Origin: Timema cristinae
Taxonomy: Eukaryota > Arthropoda > Insecta > Phasmatodea > Timematidae
Assembly (NCBI GenBank): GCA_039000515.1
Contig: JBCFYV010011172.1
Span: 72,985,941 to 73,049,940, forward strand
DNA length: 64,000 bases
Reading direction: 5' to 3'
Position 1 is the stretch's first letter, and each line of letters begins with the position of its first letter. The position numbers were made by a program, and so were the translations under genes. The notes beneath the pieces were generated by a model that ran no database searches, was not told the origin of the DNA, and worked only from the letters and a program-made list of their open reading frames with translations. Positions 35,150 to 47,805 of the stretch are shown here, piece after piece.

Positions 35150-37994
35150 GTTAACAAGCTGCGAAAACATGGATTATTATTGGAACGCAGAATGTGAGAG
35201 GAGGGTGTGTTAAAGAGAATGAACTGTTAGAGGAAATGATTGGAAGAAAATTTGATATTATTTTTGTATGTGAAACCAAGTGGAAAGAGATGTTTTGATG
35301 ACAAGTGTTGGTAGCCTGGCACTGTGGTCAGGTGTGGATGAATGGGTGAGGGGAAGTCAGGGAGTAGGTTTAGCACTAGTGTCAACAGCCTGTTGTTGAG
35401 AAGGTACGAGTTGGTGTCATATAGACTTCTATGGGTAGTATTAAAAATAGGCATTTATAGAATTATGCTGGTCGCTGGTTATGCTCTGGTGGAGGGTGAA
35501 GACAAGAATGTGAGAGTGGAATGTTTTAATGAGCTCAATGCAGTCTTGAATGCATGGGAACCAGGTGAAAGAATTACCTTATTAGGAAATATGAATAGAT
35601 GGGTGGGTACCCAAATAGTGAATTCAGAGATGATAGGATAAACGAGAATGGTAATGAGCTAGTGAGTCTGTTTTTAGAAAAAGGTTCATTCGTGAACACA
35701 TTGTTTACGCACAAAGATATTCACTTGTATACATGACAAAGGGGTGATTCAAGATTTTGTGGTGTATGATGAGAGACTTAGAAGTTCAATAAAGAATACT
35801 GAGGCTAGGATCGGAGAATAATGTAGAACGTATCACTTACTAGTGATCTTAGTGGTTAAATTAGGTGGAAATTTTGTGAGGAAGCAGCTCAAAGAGTACT
35901 AAGCAAGTAAGAGTGAAAGTGTAAAAATTGATGGATAAAAGTGTGAAAGCGTAATATAAAAGATTGCTGGACGAAAAATTATCATTACAAGAGCATGAAT
36001 GGAATGTATAAATATATGATAATGTTATAGAAAGTGCTTGGAACAGAATAAAAGGCACCGTGGTTGAGTACTCTAAATATGTGTGTGGATCAGTATCGGT
36101 GGAAAACTTAAAATGAGATGCATGTTGGAATGAATAGGTAATAGGTAAGAGGCTGTGGGGCATTTACAAAGAGAAACAGATGAATGCAAATAGAGTAGTA
36201 AAGGAAAGTAAATAGCAAATTATATTAAAAGAAGAAGGAATACAAAATGATTTTGAAGGAAATAAGAGGCTGTTCTGGAAGTGGGTAAAGAGATCGAAAC
36301 AAAGAATGCGAGGAAATACCTATGGCATTCAAAGTGAACGTGATGAGATGATTTGAGATGAAAACAGTATAAGAGAGTGTTGGAAGGAGTATTTTGAGCA
36401 ATTGTATGGGAAAAATATAGAGAAAGTAGCAGAAAATAGGGAAAATGTTATCATGAGTAAAATAATTAAGGTAGCTGAGGTGTTAAAAGCTATGAATATG
36501 TTAAAGAATAGCAAAGCTGAGAGCGTATATGGGATCACAAGTGAAATGCTTAAGTGTGGGGGGCATGGTACTACTTAACTACTTGCCAGATTGTATGAGT
36601 TGTTCAATGTGTGTGTTGGGATTTCAAATGTTCCTAATAACTGGAGGAACTATGACATCGTACAAAGGCATTATGAGTGAATGTAAGAATTATAGGGCAA
36701 TTAATTTGTTCAGTATTCCAGGCAAAGGTTCTGGGAGATTCTTAATTGAAAGTGTGCATGAAAAAACTACAGACAAGGTTTGGAGTGTGCAATGTGGTGC
36801 TAGGTGTGCTAGATAGAGGTTGCATGGACCAGATATTTGTATTTCAACAACTGATTGAGATATGTATGGCATGTAAAGCGAAAGTGTATTGTGCATTTGT
36901 TGATCTGGAGAAAGCGTATGTTCGTGTGAATAGGATTATGCTATGGAATGTTCTGAGAGACTGTGGTGTGGATTCATGGTTAGTAAATGCAATTATGGCA
37001 GTTTATGATGGAAGTAAAGCGTGCGTTAGGGTGGATGGAGCTTTGAGCAAATGGCTTTACATTGAACAGGATGTTAGACAAGGTGATGTTATGTCTTCAT
37101 GGTTGTTTAATGTACTCATAGATAGGTGTATGAGGGATGCATGAGAGGCTGCAATCTGTGTACAAATTGACAATGGGAATGTGAGAATGCTGCTATAGGC
37201 AGATGACGCTGCATTAATGGATGAGAATAAATGTGACTTTTAGAATGCAAATGTTTGAATGTGACGACAGCTTTAATGATTATTTATTTAAATGCATCCA
37301 AAACTGAGATGATAGTTTTTGATAAGGACGGATCAGGAAGTGATTTTAAGCTTAGTATAAATGGAAAAATGTTAGAACAAGTTAATGATTTTGTGTATCT
37401 AGGCAGAATGTTTTGTAAAAATGGATGGATGAACCATGAAATCGACCGATGGATGAATTCATCTAGGAGAGTAATTTGATGTATGTGGACTATTGTAAAG
37501 AATTAAGTAATATCGAAAGAAGCAAAGATGGCAGTATTTACAAGTGTGTTAACGCCAACATTGTTTTATGAATATGAAGCCTGGTTTGCCAGGAGAAACA
37601 CAAGAGCAAGTTGAATGTGGTTGGAATTAAATATCCAAGAAATGTATGTGGAAAAACTCGTATGGACAGAGTCAGTAATGAATGGGTACTGAAGGAGTGA
37701 GGTTTGAAAGGGGATTTAATAGTTCAATGTGAAAGAAGCGTCTTACTTTGGTTTGGGAAGTGTTGGGAGGATGAGTGTGGATCAAATGGCAAAGCAAGGT
37801 AGAGTGAGGTGATCAAAAGTAAGGGGTAGCCATGTACGTCGTGGCTAAATGTTGTAGACAAATGTATGAAAAAGAGAACCATTAAGAGTTTTAAGAATAA
37901 AATAGCATGTATAGCTTGGTGTATGGATGTTGTTGAAGCGAAGGGACTATGCAAGGATAGGGATGTTTGGAGAAAGTTAGGGAGGATGGATTAA
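35150..37994 (+). pseudogene. decayed LINE ORF2: AP endonuclease plus reverse transcriptase
   Basis: A non-LTR retrotransposon polymerase, degraded by many stops and frameshifts. In order: endonuclease start (NVRGG...LLEEMI...ETKWK, 35,167-35,290); endonuclease core (LVAGYALVEGEDK and ITLLGNMNRWVG, 35,465-35,610), where the usual catalytic GDMN reads GNMN; NTLFTHKDIH (35,697); RT palm part 1 (YCAFVDLEKAYVRVNR, 36,887-36,935); the VRQGDVMSSWLFN box (37,073-37,111); the catalytic (Y)ADD box at about 37,197-37,209, where the Tyr codon is a TAG stop; SKTEMIVF and FVYLGRMF (37,300-37,410); and a C-terminal TLFYEYEAW, WFGK-like and RD-WRKLGRMD region ending at the TAA stop 37,992-37,994. The box sequences suggest the RTE-like group; the clade call is tentative. 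It cannot be active. Confidence 0.88.
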
Positions 37995-38084
37995 ATAAGG
38001 AGTTTTTTTTAAATACATGCACAGTTTTATACCTTTCCCATAAGGGAACGGCGTGATTAGGTATGTTTATGTATTTCTTTAAGA
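37995..38084. other. LINE 3' flank
   Basis: After the stop comes a T run and CCCATAAGGGAACGGCGTG. This sequence does not match the shared tail of SINE families C and D. Confidence 0.4.
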
Positions 38085-38395
38085 AATCAAATGATTCCCC
38101 AGTAGAAAATATAGAGTTTAGTTTTCTTCACATATTAATCTCAACAGGTCTTGAATATTAGTCAAAATGTGTCATGGAATGACAACTTTTTCTCTTCATT
38201 TAAAAAAACTTATCATCTAAAGTACCTATGTTCATGACAGATACTAAGCAACTGTTGGTATCACCATAATAAGAAAATTAAACTCTATGTTTCTATATAT
38301 GCAATATTTTATTTATTTTTGCCAAATAAGTATTTTGTCATAAAAACTGCAAAAACATTGTTCTTAATTAAAGTTCCCTACACTCCTATATTAAC
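38085..38395. mobile_element. TTAA-type palindromic MITE, diverged copy
   Basis: Colinear with 62,007-62,391: GTAGAAAATATAGAGTTTAG, AATCTCAACAG, the ATGTTCATGACAGATA inner arm, AAACTCTATGTTTCTATA, TTTATTTTTGCCAAA and CATAAAAACTGCAAAAAC. Ends near CTCCTATATTAAC. Confidence 0.75.
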
Positions 38396-38829
38396 TAACC
38401 AAAGTCAAATTCCCAACATATGACCTTGAGGGTGATCAAGTGCATTTTTAGTGGCCCACAATGCTTTTTGTTGTGTAACCATTTATGCTCTTTTGATTAA
38501 AAAGCTTGTGTTAAAAAAGAAACAATGCTGGGAACCTTCCTAAGTATCTTCATTGTTATAAAAACAACTTTGACTAGTTTATTGAAGTCTCACTAATTGA
38601 TCATAAACACTTCAATAACAATAGTAATATTTTTAAGGCAGTTAAAATATTAGAGAAGATCCCAAACAATGTATACTTTAGAACAAAAGTTTGTTAATCA
38701 AGAGATTAAAAATTATTTTTGAGAAAAATTGAAATGTTAAAAATAATATAAAGTTCGCCTGAACATCCTTAAGGTAAGGATTGTGAATTAATGGAATTAT
38801 TTTAGCATTTTTATAAAAAAAAATCAAAT
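38396..38829. other. spacer between related palindromic MITEs
   Basis: AT-rich; may hold further decayed copies of the neighbouring MITE family. No gene. Confidence 0.3.
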
Positions 38830-39086
38830 ATAACTCCAGTAAAAAGATAGAATTTAGTTTTATTCATATGGTGACATCCGAACATCTGTAAAGCGTGTCC
38901 TAAAATTTGATAAGAACTTGTTCGCTTTATTTATAAATGTTCTCATCAAATGCTAATGTGCTCATGACAAATGTTCAATAACTATAGAGATTACTATGTG
39001 TAGAAAATTAAATTCTCTACTGTAGCAATACTTTATTTATTTTGGCTGGAAAAAGAAAGTTGGCTATGAAAACTTCAAAAACACTT
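38830..39086. mobile_element. TTAA-type palindromic MITE, old copy
   Basis: GATAGAATTTAGTTTTATTC, GTGCTCATGACAAATGTTC, AATTAAATTCTCTACTG, TTTATTTTGGC and GCTATGAAAACTTCAAAAAC follow the same order as 38,085-38,395 and 62,007-62,391. Its right part abuts the element starting near 39,090. Confidence 0.65.
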
Positions 39087-39089
39087 AAG

Positions 39090-40118
39090 GTGTCATTTGG
39101 CTTCACACGACAGAGACGGGCGACCAAAAGAGGAGACCGATACATCATCTACTTGTCGCTCCACAAATTGAGAAAGCGACCGAGAAATGCGACATGCCAA
39201 ACCGACAGAGCAGCTATCAGTTTGTTGCATAGACTAGGGTACATATTCTGTAAAAATAACAACACAAGTTCTTCTAAAACGCTTACTTGAAGAAGAAGAA
39301 AAAAAAATTGTAGTTGTATAATATGCTTCGAAAAAACCCAAAGAAGATCTATGAGCTTAATATTTAAAACCAGACGTGAAGGATATTTTTTGTATGTTAA
39401 TAAAGATGCATCTATCATTAGAAGAAGTTAAGTCTAGAGTTTTTTTAAAATCAAAAACTGTTTGATTATGTACTGGGTTTAATAGAAAAGTACATAAAAA
39501 CAAAAGGGTATATAACACCACAAGAAAAACTGTCATTCACGTTACGGTGAGTTTTTATTAAGTATTATTAGTAATAATGTCACAAAAATCGTTGTAATAA
39601 TTTAATTCATTTTGTATAGTACGCTAGTCTCAAACAATTTGGATGGTTTAGGGGTTGAGTAAGTACTTATTCGAGAGTATACAGATATCGCAGATGGACT
39701 TGAGCTGGGCATTCCAGATGATAGTGATCTTCCTTCTTGCATATCCATCTGAGTCATCTCATATTTAGTTAAAACGCGGAATATTTCTTTCTTAGCCTGT
39801 ATTTTTAAACGTGGATTTAGTTTCCTTAGAACAGATTTTACGTGGTTCCCAAATGAAGTGACATCTTCAATCTCTCTAGTTAATGTGTTGGCGCTCAACT
39901 CTTCCATTAATATTGGTCGCTCTTCGCCTCGTTTCCTCAAATAGTCAAGACAATCATCCTGATTATTTTTCGTCCTTTTTTTCGTGGGGGTGGGGGAAGC
40001 GGGGGGTTCTTTTTACATTCGTTCAATCAATTGTTCTTCTTCTTCACCAGTAAATTCTGCCATTTTTATATTTCAACGCAAAAAAAAACATTTTTTTTTT
40101 TGTTATGTGCGTCGCATG
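39090..40118. mobile_element. Harbinger-like non-autonomous element carrying a BESS-motif frame
   Basis: The left end GTGTCATTTGGCTTCACAC and the right end, read on the minus strand, GTGTCATGCGACGCACAT are imperfect inverted repeats. Subterminal CGACC/GCGACC phrases recur at 39,118-39,185. The only coding signal is the minus-strand frame at 39,602-40,063. No transposase is visible. Superfamily assignment is by inference from that frame and the termini; the target duplication is unresolved. Confidence 0.45.
39602..40063 (-). pseudogene. BESS-motif protein fragment, second gene of a Harbinger-like element
   Basis: From ATG at 40,063-40,061 the minus strand is open for about 150 codons except one in-frame TAA after residue 16 (reading ...LIERM then stop). 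After an acidic start (MAEFTGEEEEQLIERM) comes a basic, Pro/Thr-rich linker (PPASPTPTKKRTKN), and then, at roughly 39,790-39,880, SFGNHVKSVLRKLNPRLK and AKKEIFRVLTKYEM. This fits a BESS motif: two amphipathic helices used for protein interaction, found C-terminal to MADF domains. The Ser-rich C-terminus is unremarkable. No MADF domain is visible upstream, so either the start is missing or the element encodes only the C-terminal part. Being open over such length suggests recent decay. A host MADF-BESS retrocopy is an alternative. Confidence 0.5.
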
Positions 40119-40479
40119 ACACTTTTTTCGCGTCCACTTCCATTCAAGGTCATTTGACAGTTTAAATTGTATTGCACAATTTTAACACGTGTATAATTAT
40201 TATCCATAAATGATTCAATGAGTTCAAAACATTACAGTTCACATGTATAAGGGGTCAAACTTTCTATTTCATGCTTTTCATCTAAAATACTTATTGTATG
40301 GAGCTGAAATTTAGTATACCTAGATATTCATATGAGATGTACACAATTAATTATTTATAATATTAATATTCTCTCACTTTCATACATTAATGACATTACC
40401 TTATTAATGGTAAGCAAAAAGCATAAAATAGCAGGTTTGAACCATTTAATCGGTGAACTGTAATGATTTGAAATCATTG
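40119..40479. other. unassigned AT-rich spacer
   Basis: Nothing recognisable. Confidence 0.3.
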
Positions 40480-40940
40480 AATCAATATTTATAGCTACAT
40501 TTGTCAAAACTATGTAGTAAAATTTTTATTGTTGAATGACCTTAAGGACGCCAACTATTTTAAAGGAAATATGTTCATATTACTGTATGGATATTATTGG
40601 AATGACAGTTCTGAAGCTTCATAGCCACTTAAACAATCCTCCATTATATCTAACAATTTATGTTGTGACTCTGTTAGAAATTGACTTTGGTTGAGGAAAA
40701 TTGTATCTTTATTTCTAGTCATTTAATTGATCTCAGAACAGCGACATTTTGCGTGAAACGTCATTGAAAATAAGCACATTTCACCTTTGCATGACTATAT
40801 TTTTTTAAATTATAAATCTTGAAATGTAATTTTTTAATCTAATAAGGATCTCCATTTTATCTTGAATCATGTTTAGAAATAATAAACTAAATTTTAAATA
40901 AGGCGGGATTTCCACACGCCTGTAACGTGTTTCATCATTC
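40480..40940 (+). repeat. dispersed repeat, family F, copy 2
   Basis: Shares with 15,365-15,835 and 50,170-50,905 the marks GGAATGACAGTTCTGAAGC, CACTTAAACAATC, GCGTGAAACGTC, TTTTTTTAAATTATAAAT and a CATTTTATCTTGAAT variant. Confidence 0.65.
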
Positions 40941-41058
40941 CGGTTGGTGGCTTCTTAGTAAATAAACGATAAAAGACAAAATTCTTGTGTGAGCCCAAAA
41001 ATGAAAACGCGTGTGTTTCCGACACAAAATGGCTGGTTATGCTTTTAAATTAGTTTTC

Positions 41059-41305
41059 ACCCGGCTCGGTGACCGCATGTTCTAAGGCGTCACTCTCGCA
41101 ATAGACTGGCTACCGATGATGAGGAGATCGCTGTTCGATCCCGGTTGGGTGTACTGAGGGTAGTTTTTCCTAAATAGTTTTAGTCTTCCCCCACGCAAAT
41201 GTGTGTACACTTCCTCTATATTCACCCTCCCTAATTCATAGCATAGTAGAATAATTAGTACATAGGCTTATAACTCGAACGAATAGTAAGTCCAGGTGCA
41301 AAAAA
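41059..41305 (+). mobile_element. tRNA-derived SINE, family D2
   Basis: Head CCCGGCTCGGTGACCGCATG and TCTAAGGCGTCAC, B-box TCGCTGTTCGATCCCGG, body TTTTTCCTAAATAG and CCCCACGCAAATGTGTG, decayed tail CTTATAACTCGAACGAATAG. Confidence 0.82.
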
Positions 41306-43204
41306 ATAATCCAAGTGCGTGATTTTACTGTTTAGTACACATTTTGTGTTTAGTGCAGGACAGTCAACTTTTCAGTCAATACGTATGTTTTTGGTGCAGT
41401 TGTTAGTAAGATCTCCCATGCTTGCATCAAGGGCAGAAACGTTTTTGTCTGGTAGCGAAAGAGGGGGGGGGGGGGGGGGAATTTGTTAGTAAGGCCCGGG
41501 ATTTAAAAAAAATCTTTCAAGAAGCTATTTATAGATTTCAAAAAAAAAAAAAATTAGGTTTCCTTTTTACGCAAAATCTTAATATAATATTATTTTACTT
41601 CCTTAGTTTTGCACGTATCCTATTGGACTTTATGCAGCCTGCAAATCACATTGAATTAAGAACACATAAATTAAAGGTAGTAAAACAAAATAATCGTAAA
41701 GAAGATACCTGTAAATGTGTGTAGTTTATTAAAAATAAATGTTTGACTGTCGACTGTATCGCTTTTAACAAATCACAGAAGATAAAAAAAACATCGATTT
41801 TTCAAAGCATTCAAATTGGGGTGATGAAATCTAACATATTATCTAACAATATTATATATATATATTATATATATGTAACGCTTGAAAAACTCTTTTAAAT
41901 AAATATAATATATATTTGTACAAAGTTTGGTATATTTTTTGTTTTTTATCCTGTTTTTGCTACATTTCAGGGATTATCAGGAGAGAGAAAGAAACAAATC
42001 CAGAGAGAGTCAGATTTTATTTCACAAGGAAAGGGATAGGGGTATGATAAAGAGTTACTATAATCCGTTTAAGGTTACTTTGGCTTTTTCTGAAATATGA
42101 GAAATTATTTAAAGTCGTTTCAAATTCGTTTACCTGGCCAATCATGTTTTTGCACTTTAACAAGTGATAGAAACTTACTTTACTAGAGAAACTCGGAAAA
42201 CATGTTCTTATGCGGATGGAAACAGAACGTTTTTTATTTTTAGTTTATTTTTTAACCATCAGTAAAGGTCAAAGTAATTCTGAACACTTAAGAGCACATT
42301 TTTAGTTTTTATTTATGGGAAAGAACTAAGTATACCCACGCATGACTACATACTTACGTTTAGAACAAACACAAAACTCAATCACTTAGACCATCAATTA
42401 ATAAATGTGAAAAGATAAACCCAATCTTACTAATTCTAATTTCTTGTTGCCATGTCTGGAATCGAATAAGTAACCTCAGTTCAGTTGACAGACGAGTTAT
42501 CTACTGGCATGAGTTAAGTTGTCAAACTAAGTTGTACATTGAAAGAGACGTGAATAATTATCCTGGAAAAGAGAGAGGGAAACCACAAAACTAATAAAAT
42601 TATTTCTAATGTATCCGCTCTAGATTGAGCCCCGACCTCCCAAGTCAAAAACCTGATCATTGATAATGATGACAGATTTGAATTGGTGTTAACGTGCATA
42701 TTTTGTTTTATAAAGCTTCCCCCAGAGAAGAATGATATCATTTGTAGAGAAGATAAACCAGGCAACAAAACGTGTGAGCATGTTGACTTTATAATAGTAA
42801 TTTTAGACAACAGTTGTTGTATCGGAGAGTATTGAAGCTTGGCAGGTGGACTACGCAACACAATGCAGGCTCTGCGGGTCAGTAGTTACCATGTGACTGA
42901 CGTCATCTAGAACATACAACTGCTCAAACAGTAGCGTTCAATAGCTCCCTCGTTGCTACACTTTGTTTAGATAAAATATAGACCCACGCGATCAAAATTC
43001 ATATTTCTCTCAATCTTTAGGCTTACTAGAGTATAGCCTATTTGAAATAAAAAAATGTTGGGTTTTGAGATTTTCGCCTTGGGCTGTATTGAAAGGACTG
43101 CCCTAGTATAACATTCTAAGATACTTGTAGCATCTAAAAAAAATTTTACGCGGGGGGGGGGGGGTCGAGAGGGGGGGGGGAAATGGCTAGTAAACCATTT
43201 AGGA
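41306..43204. other. unassigned spacer with long G runs
   Basis: G runs at 41,463-41,479 (about 17), 43,152-43,164 and 43,171-43,180; (AT)n near 41,853-41,875. Open frames at 41,422 and 42,514 show no domains. No gene seen. Confidence 0.35.
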
Positions 43205-43510
43205 AAATATATATTGCCATATTTAATACATTAACCTTATTCAAAAGAGGTTTTGTCACCTTTACTAAATACGCGTTATGAAAATCCAAAGAGGTTTTGT
43301 CATGTAAACTTAATACACTCCCCAAAAACTGAAGAAGGTTTGCTCTATTTAGGCTGTATATTCTTTTGGATAGAAAATGGTTTGGTCATATTTAATACAA
43401 TCTTGTAGATCCAAAGAGGTTTAGTCATATTTAATACAATCCTGTAGACCTAAAGGGGTTTGGTCATATCAATTAATACAATTCTGCAGATCCAACGATA
43501 TTTTGCCATT
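43205..43510. repeat. degenerate 41-43 bp tandem repeat
   Basis: GTTTGGTCATATTTAATAC-type phrases recur at about 43,378, 43,421 and 43,460, with weaker ones upstream (GAGGTTTTGTCACC, GAGGTTTTGTCATG), separated by CAATCTTGTAGATCCAAAGA. Confidence 0.6.
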
Positions 43511-45519
43511 TTCCTTAGAATCAGAAAACTTTTGTCAGTAAATACGACTCGTTCAGATTATTTCAAACAAAATCAAAATAGCAAGTATGTGGTTAAGCTT
43601 GAATTAAATTAATTGAGTCTCGCTAAATACGTATATTGACACTGCTGTGCCTAATCAAAAAGAGCCGTATATTCGGTGAATCCACAGTGACAGTCATTTA
43701 TGATAGACCCAGCTAAACACCCAAAACCTTCAAAACAGCTCTTAGGTAGACAACACTAGTAATATATTATGCATTACTAGTAAAACCAGTGCAATATCGC
43801 TCTTAGGAATTTTTTACAGTAAAATTAATATTAAATGAGTAGTCATGAACCCATAAAATAAGTATTTGCAAAGAAAATCTCAGATACAACAGGAGAAGTT
43901 GGATAATTGCATTAGCGTGGGACCGTATTATTGTCCTGATAAATTTGTATACACTGTTGATATTGTGATGTATCTCTTAACACTTGAGTCATTCTTTAAC
44001 GATGCTCACTGAACTCACTAGATTGTATAATTTCTGTAAATTGAGTCATGAGTTGTTCATTTCAATTTGAGAGGGCTGCTTCGTTTATTTGATGACTGAC
44101 TCCAGTTTGGATATCGGACAGATAGACATGGCCAAACTTAGGTGGCTGTACTTGATATAATAGAAGTGATCCATGATTTCGATAAACTGTATCATGAATT
44201 CGGAAGTGATATTGTCCACCAGAAGTAATTTAAACTATTTTGGCGGAAGTACTGACCATTGGAAGAGCGGAATTGTAAGATTGTATGTTTTTTTTTTATT
44301 GATATGTGATAGCTCGTGAAAGTTGAGCACCAATTACATCACATGAGTAAACCTCTAGAAAAATTACTTTTCCTGTGAGAAAGCAGATATTGCCCTCTGA
44401 TCTGAATGAAGAGCACTGCAATGTTTACATGAATTGTGCATCTTCCCAGAAGTGACTGAAGTTCCACGGAAGTATTTTGAAGGAGAGCAATTTTTTATGT
44501 TTCTTGGTCTTGGTGTGAAAGGGGGAGCTAGCGCTGGGTGCGTTCTATCAACTTGCTTACGGACTCGATCATCTTCACGTAATCCTCTGTTATATAGGGG
44601 TCTTTTTCGTTTTAGGGGTATTAATTAATCTACAATTAACAACAAATATAAATAATATGACTAAACGGGAAAAATCAACTTAGATTTTCACTTACCATGT
44701 ACTCAATTCGATCCCTCTCTTTACGTCCACTCGATCTAAAGACGATCCAAGCTCACCATCCGCGAAGCGAGTTGATTTTTGACTGGTGAGCTAAAGAGGA
44801 GTCGGAACAACGTGTCACTTCATAGCAGTTCCCAAATGTTCGAGACTACGTCCCATCCTGACCCAAACTGTTCCAGATGTTCGATTTGGATTACGTGGCA
44901 GCCTGTTGTTTAAATTCGCCACCTGACAGTCGATATACGTTTCATACCCTTATTACCTCCCTCTTTTCCCCTTACCTAAGGTCCTAGCTATCTTTCTATG
45001 TGGTAACTATAGTATTTAACACCCTATGAGTGGTAATGTAAAACCACTATTGGCGGAGAATTCATTCGAGAAGGAAATGATTCGTTAGTTCGTACGTTAA
45101 ATATAATGTAAGCATAATTTATATAGGTTTAGATCTTTAGTTCTACTAAATTGCGTTTCAGCCTAAAATTCATAAATTAATACTATGTTAAAATTTGGAC
45201 TCTTAATGTCAAAATTACTTTTAGGATTCACACTTTATTATTTACATCATATTCATTTTTGTTAGTAAAGAATGATAAAAAATTGATTTAAATTATGGAA
45301 CATGACCTATGTTATGATTTTGGATCAATTCTTTTAAGAGAACTTTGTTCATGCAAGAGTTTGTGCCAAACCTACTAATGTTGTTCTCTGTCCCTTTTGG
45401 ACTTGTGAAATATTTTTAATTGATGGAACTTTAACTCATTTGTGAGACTAGTGGCAATATGTATTTTCTAGGAAATATTAACTAATCTTTGGTCTCTGTC
45501 CTTAAGACTTTTATTTTGT
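43511..45519. other. unassigned spacer
   Basis: No domain-bearing frame or tRNA-like unit. The 44,700-44,960 stretch is somewhat richer in G+C than its flanks but gives no exon I can support. Confidence 0.3.
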
Positions 45520-45700
45520 TTGTTTTAAGTAACTAAAAATATATTTGGGAATAAAATAATATTTTTTTATTTCTTGTATACTATTAGTGAGGAGGGTCTT
45601 TAAGATTTGTTATTTCTATTTTGCTTTAGGTAACTAGAATATATTTGAGAATTTAATAATAATAATCTTTATTTCTGGTATAATATGATAGAGATTAATT
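45520..45700. repeat. two degenerate ~102-bp tandem units
   Basis: TAACTAAAAATATATTTGGG at 45,529 and TAACTAGAATATATTTGAG at 45,631 are followed by parallel TTTATTTCTTGTATA/TTTATTTCTGGTATA phrases. Confidence 0.5.
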
Positions 45701-45901
45701 GGCAATTAAATGTAGATTTACCTTTTGTTTCTGTTACCTTGTTACTGTTACTAGAAATTTAATCAATTTAATATATTATTTATTTACTTCCACTACTTCC
45801 TTTGTTTTTTCCAGTCTTATACAATAAGACCGTTAAAGTTTATACTTCATTTTGGAATATTTCTCTGTGTATACTATATATAATTGTTTATTCTATTAAA
45901 A

Positions 45902-46126
45902 CTAATTCTTAACTACGTATAAAAATGACTTATTACTTAAAACACAAAACCATCTCCGTTTAATGATAGGCAAAACTTCAGCAAACAGTATGAACAATTT
46001 CCTTAACGTAATATTATTAACTAATGTTGCTTTACTAATGAATTCCTGGATTATTGATCTTAACTTACGCTTTATATTGGCTGGGATCCTGCAAGCTAAT
46101 TCTTTTACTTTTGGGTTTTTACCCAT
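45902..46126 (-). pseudogene. possible retroelement coding fragment
   Basis: A 74-codon minus-strand frame includes ACRIPANIKRKLRSIIQEF and LRKLFILFAEVL. The pattern R-I-P then R then K-L-F-x-L-F resembles a region upstream of the RT in some invertebrate retroelements (RIPKGAR...LLLF). There is no RT domain nearby. The match is short and could be chance; I list it only because the spacing of both motifs agrees. Confidence 0.22.
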
Positions 46127-46827
46127 AATACCACCAAAAAAACTGTTTGCCTACAGTGACATTCTGATCTATGTCATTTTATATTTTTCTCGTATTATCT
46201 GTATGCTCCTAAGCTGTCCTTTTCTATAATTATTTCAAAAAGGGGGTTCATTGTAAAAATGTAGACCTTATAAATGTAGCTACGAGCAGCAGGGATCAGA
46301 TATAAAGCACGGATATAACTGCGAAAGAATAAATTAGTAAAAGCAAGGATGATATCTAAGCTACCTGAATTAATAAATAATTAAAACCTAATCGGACAAT
46401 TTAATAAAAGCAGACGTGAAATAATAATATTGTGGAATATATTCCCACCTTCAAGTTTCGAATGGGATACTTTATTATAACCCCAGATTGCTTAAATAAT
46501 TTACGATAAAAATACAACCTTCTAAGCCCAGTCACATACAAATCTAGCTCAAAATATTTGTTGATATTATAAACAACGTCACACTTAATAATCTTATTTT
46601 GTTTCCAAGTAGGTTATTTTGGAATCCAGAAGAAAAGCTACTTCACATTACTGCGAATTACTGTTTGTGTTTGTTCACTTTATAACCTAATTGAAAATTA
46701 ATATTGACAAAATAAACACAGCACACACTGCTTAACTTAACTATAAATCGTTTAAAGCTGGCTTGGTCAAAATCGAATAAGAAACGACGAAGCTTATAGG
46801 CGGGAATAATTTCGATCATTTTGTACT

Positions 46828-47118
46828 ATTATTATTATTAGCACCGCGTCTTACTACCCGTTCGCGTTATACGCACTTACGCTAATGCGTAATGGTACTG
46901 TGGTTGTGAGATTAAATGGAGGACCTACAGTTTAACTCGGGATCCAAACCACGGTGGAGGCCTGTCATTTCCCACATTCACAAGTTGTGATTAATACACG
47001 TTTTGTCAAAGGTGAAGGAAGGGTTTGGCAAACAGATAAATCTGTGCCGGGACCAAGGATTGAAACCCGGATCCCTAGCACAGAAGTCTGACACTTTACC
47101 CCTAGACCGCCAAACCAC
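46828..47118 (-). mobile_element. tRNA-derived SINE, family C, full length
   Basis: Head (complement GACCGCCAAACCACC), B-box ATCCGGGTTTCAATCC, body and shared tail on the minus strand. Perfect 11-bp target duplication CATTTTGTACT (46,817-46,827 and 47,119-47,129). Confidence 0.92.
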
Positions 47119-47129
47119 CATTTTGTACT

Positions 47130-47805
47130 GTTATATAGATAACATTCTACAGCAAAGTGTTGTATTAAATCTAGTGAAGACCATTTCAATATTCAGTCTG
47201 GGCTAAGCGCAGCACGGGACTTCATTGTCGCCAAGATGGCATCAGTGTTAAGAAAGTTCCTAAAAACAGTGAACTAGTTCGAGTTCAAACTCAAGTTCAA
47301 TTTACAAAACACAAACTTTTTCAAGTTTAATTTTTTCTAAAATATAATGAACTTAGCTGAATCAAGTCCATACAAAAAATGTTCGCTACAGTTTCTAAGT
47401 TATTTTTGATATTTTTTCATTTATCGGCTGAAATGTTTAAAACGGTAGGTCCAAGTTGTATGTGTATATGTATCATAAATCACAATCCATATTGTTTGAA
47501 TTTGTTTACAGCACTAACTACATATACAATATAATAATAAATCAATAAAACTGAAAACAAAACAAGTAAAAATATACAAGATGCAGGAAATGTTTCAACA
47601 ATATATACAAAACGATGTTGATCGACGTTAAATAAGTGTTCCCATCACATTGTCTGCTAACGAATGTTTTTTTACTGTCGTTACTTTACCACCTATACTG
47701 AACAATCCATATCTACATTGAGAAACATTCTTGAGCTTGGATTTGCAAATTCCTCCAATATTTGAAGCACTGTAAACAAACATACTATGTTCCTGTTGTG
47801 GCTTT
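47130..47805. other. unassigned AT-rich spacer
   Basis: Nothing recognisable. Confidence 0.3.

Noticed and set aside
36529..36816. Independent 95-residue gene
   Set aside because: It is a shifted-frame reading of the LINE between its endonuclease and reverse transcriptase parts.
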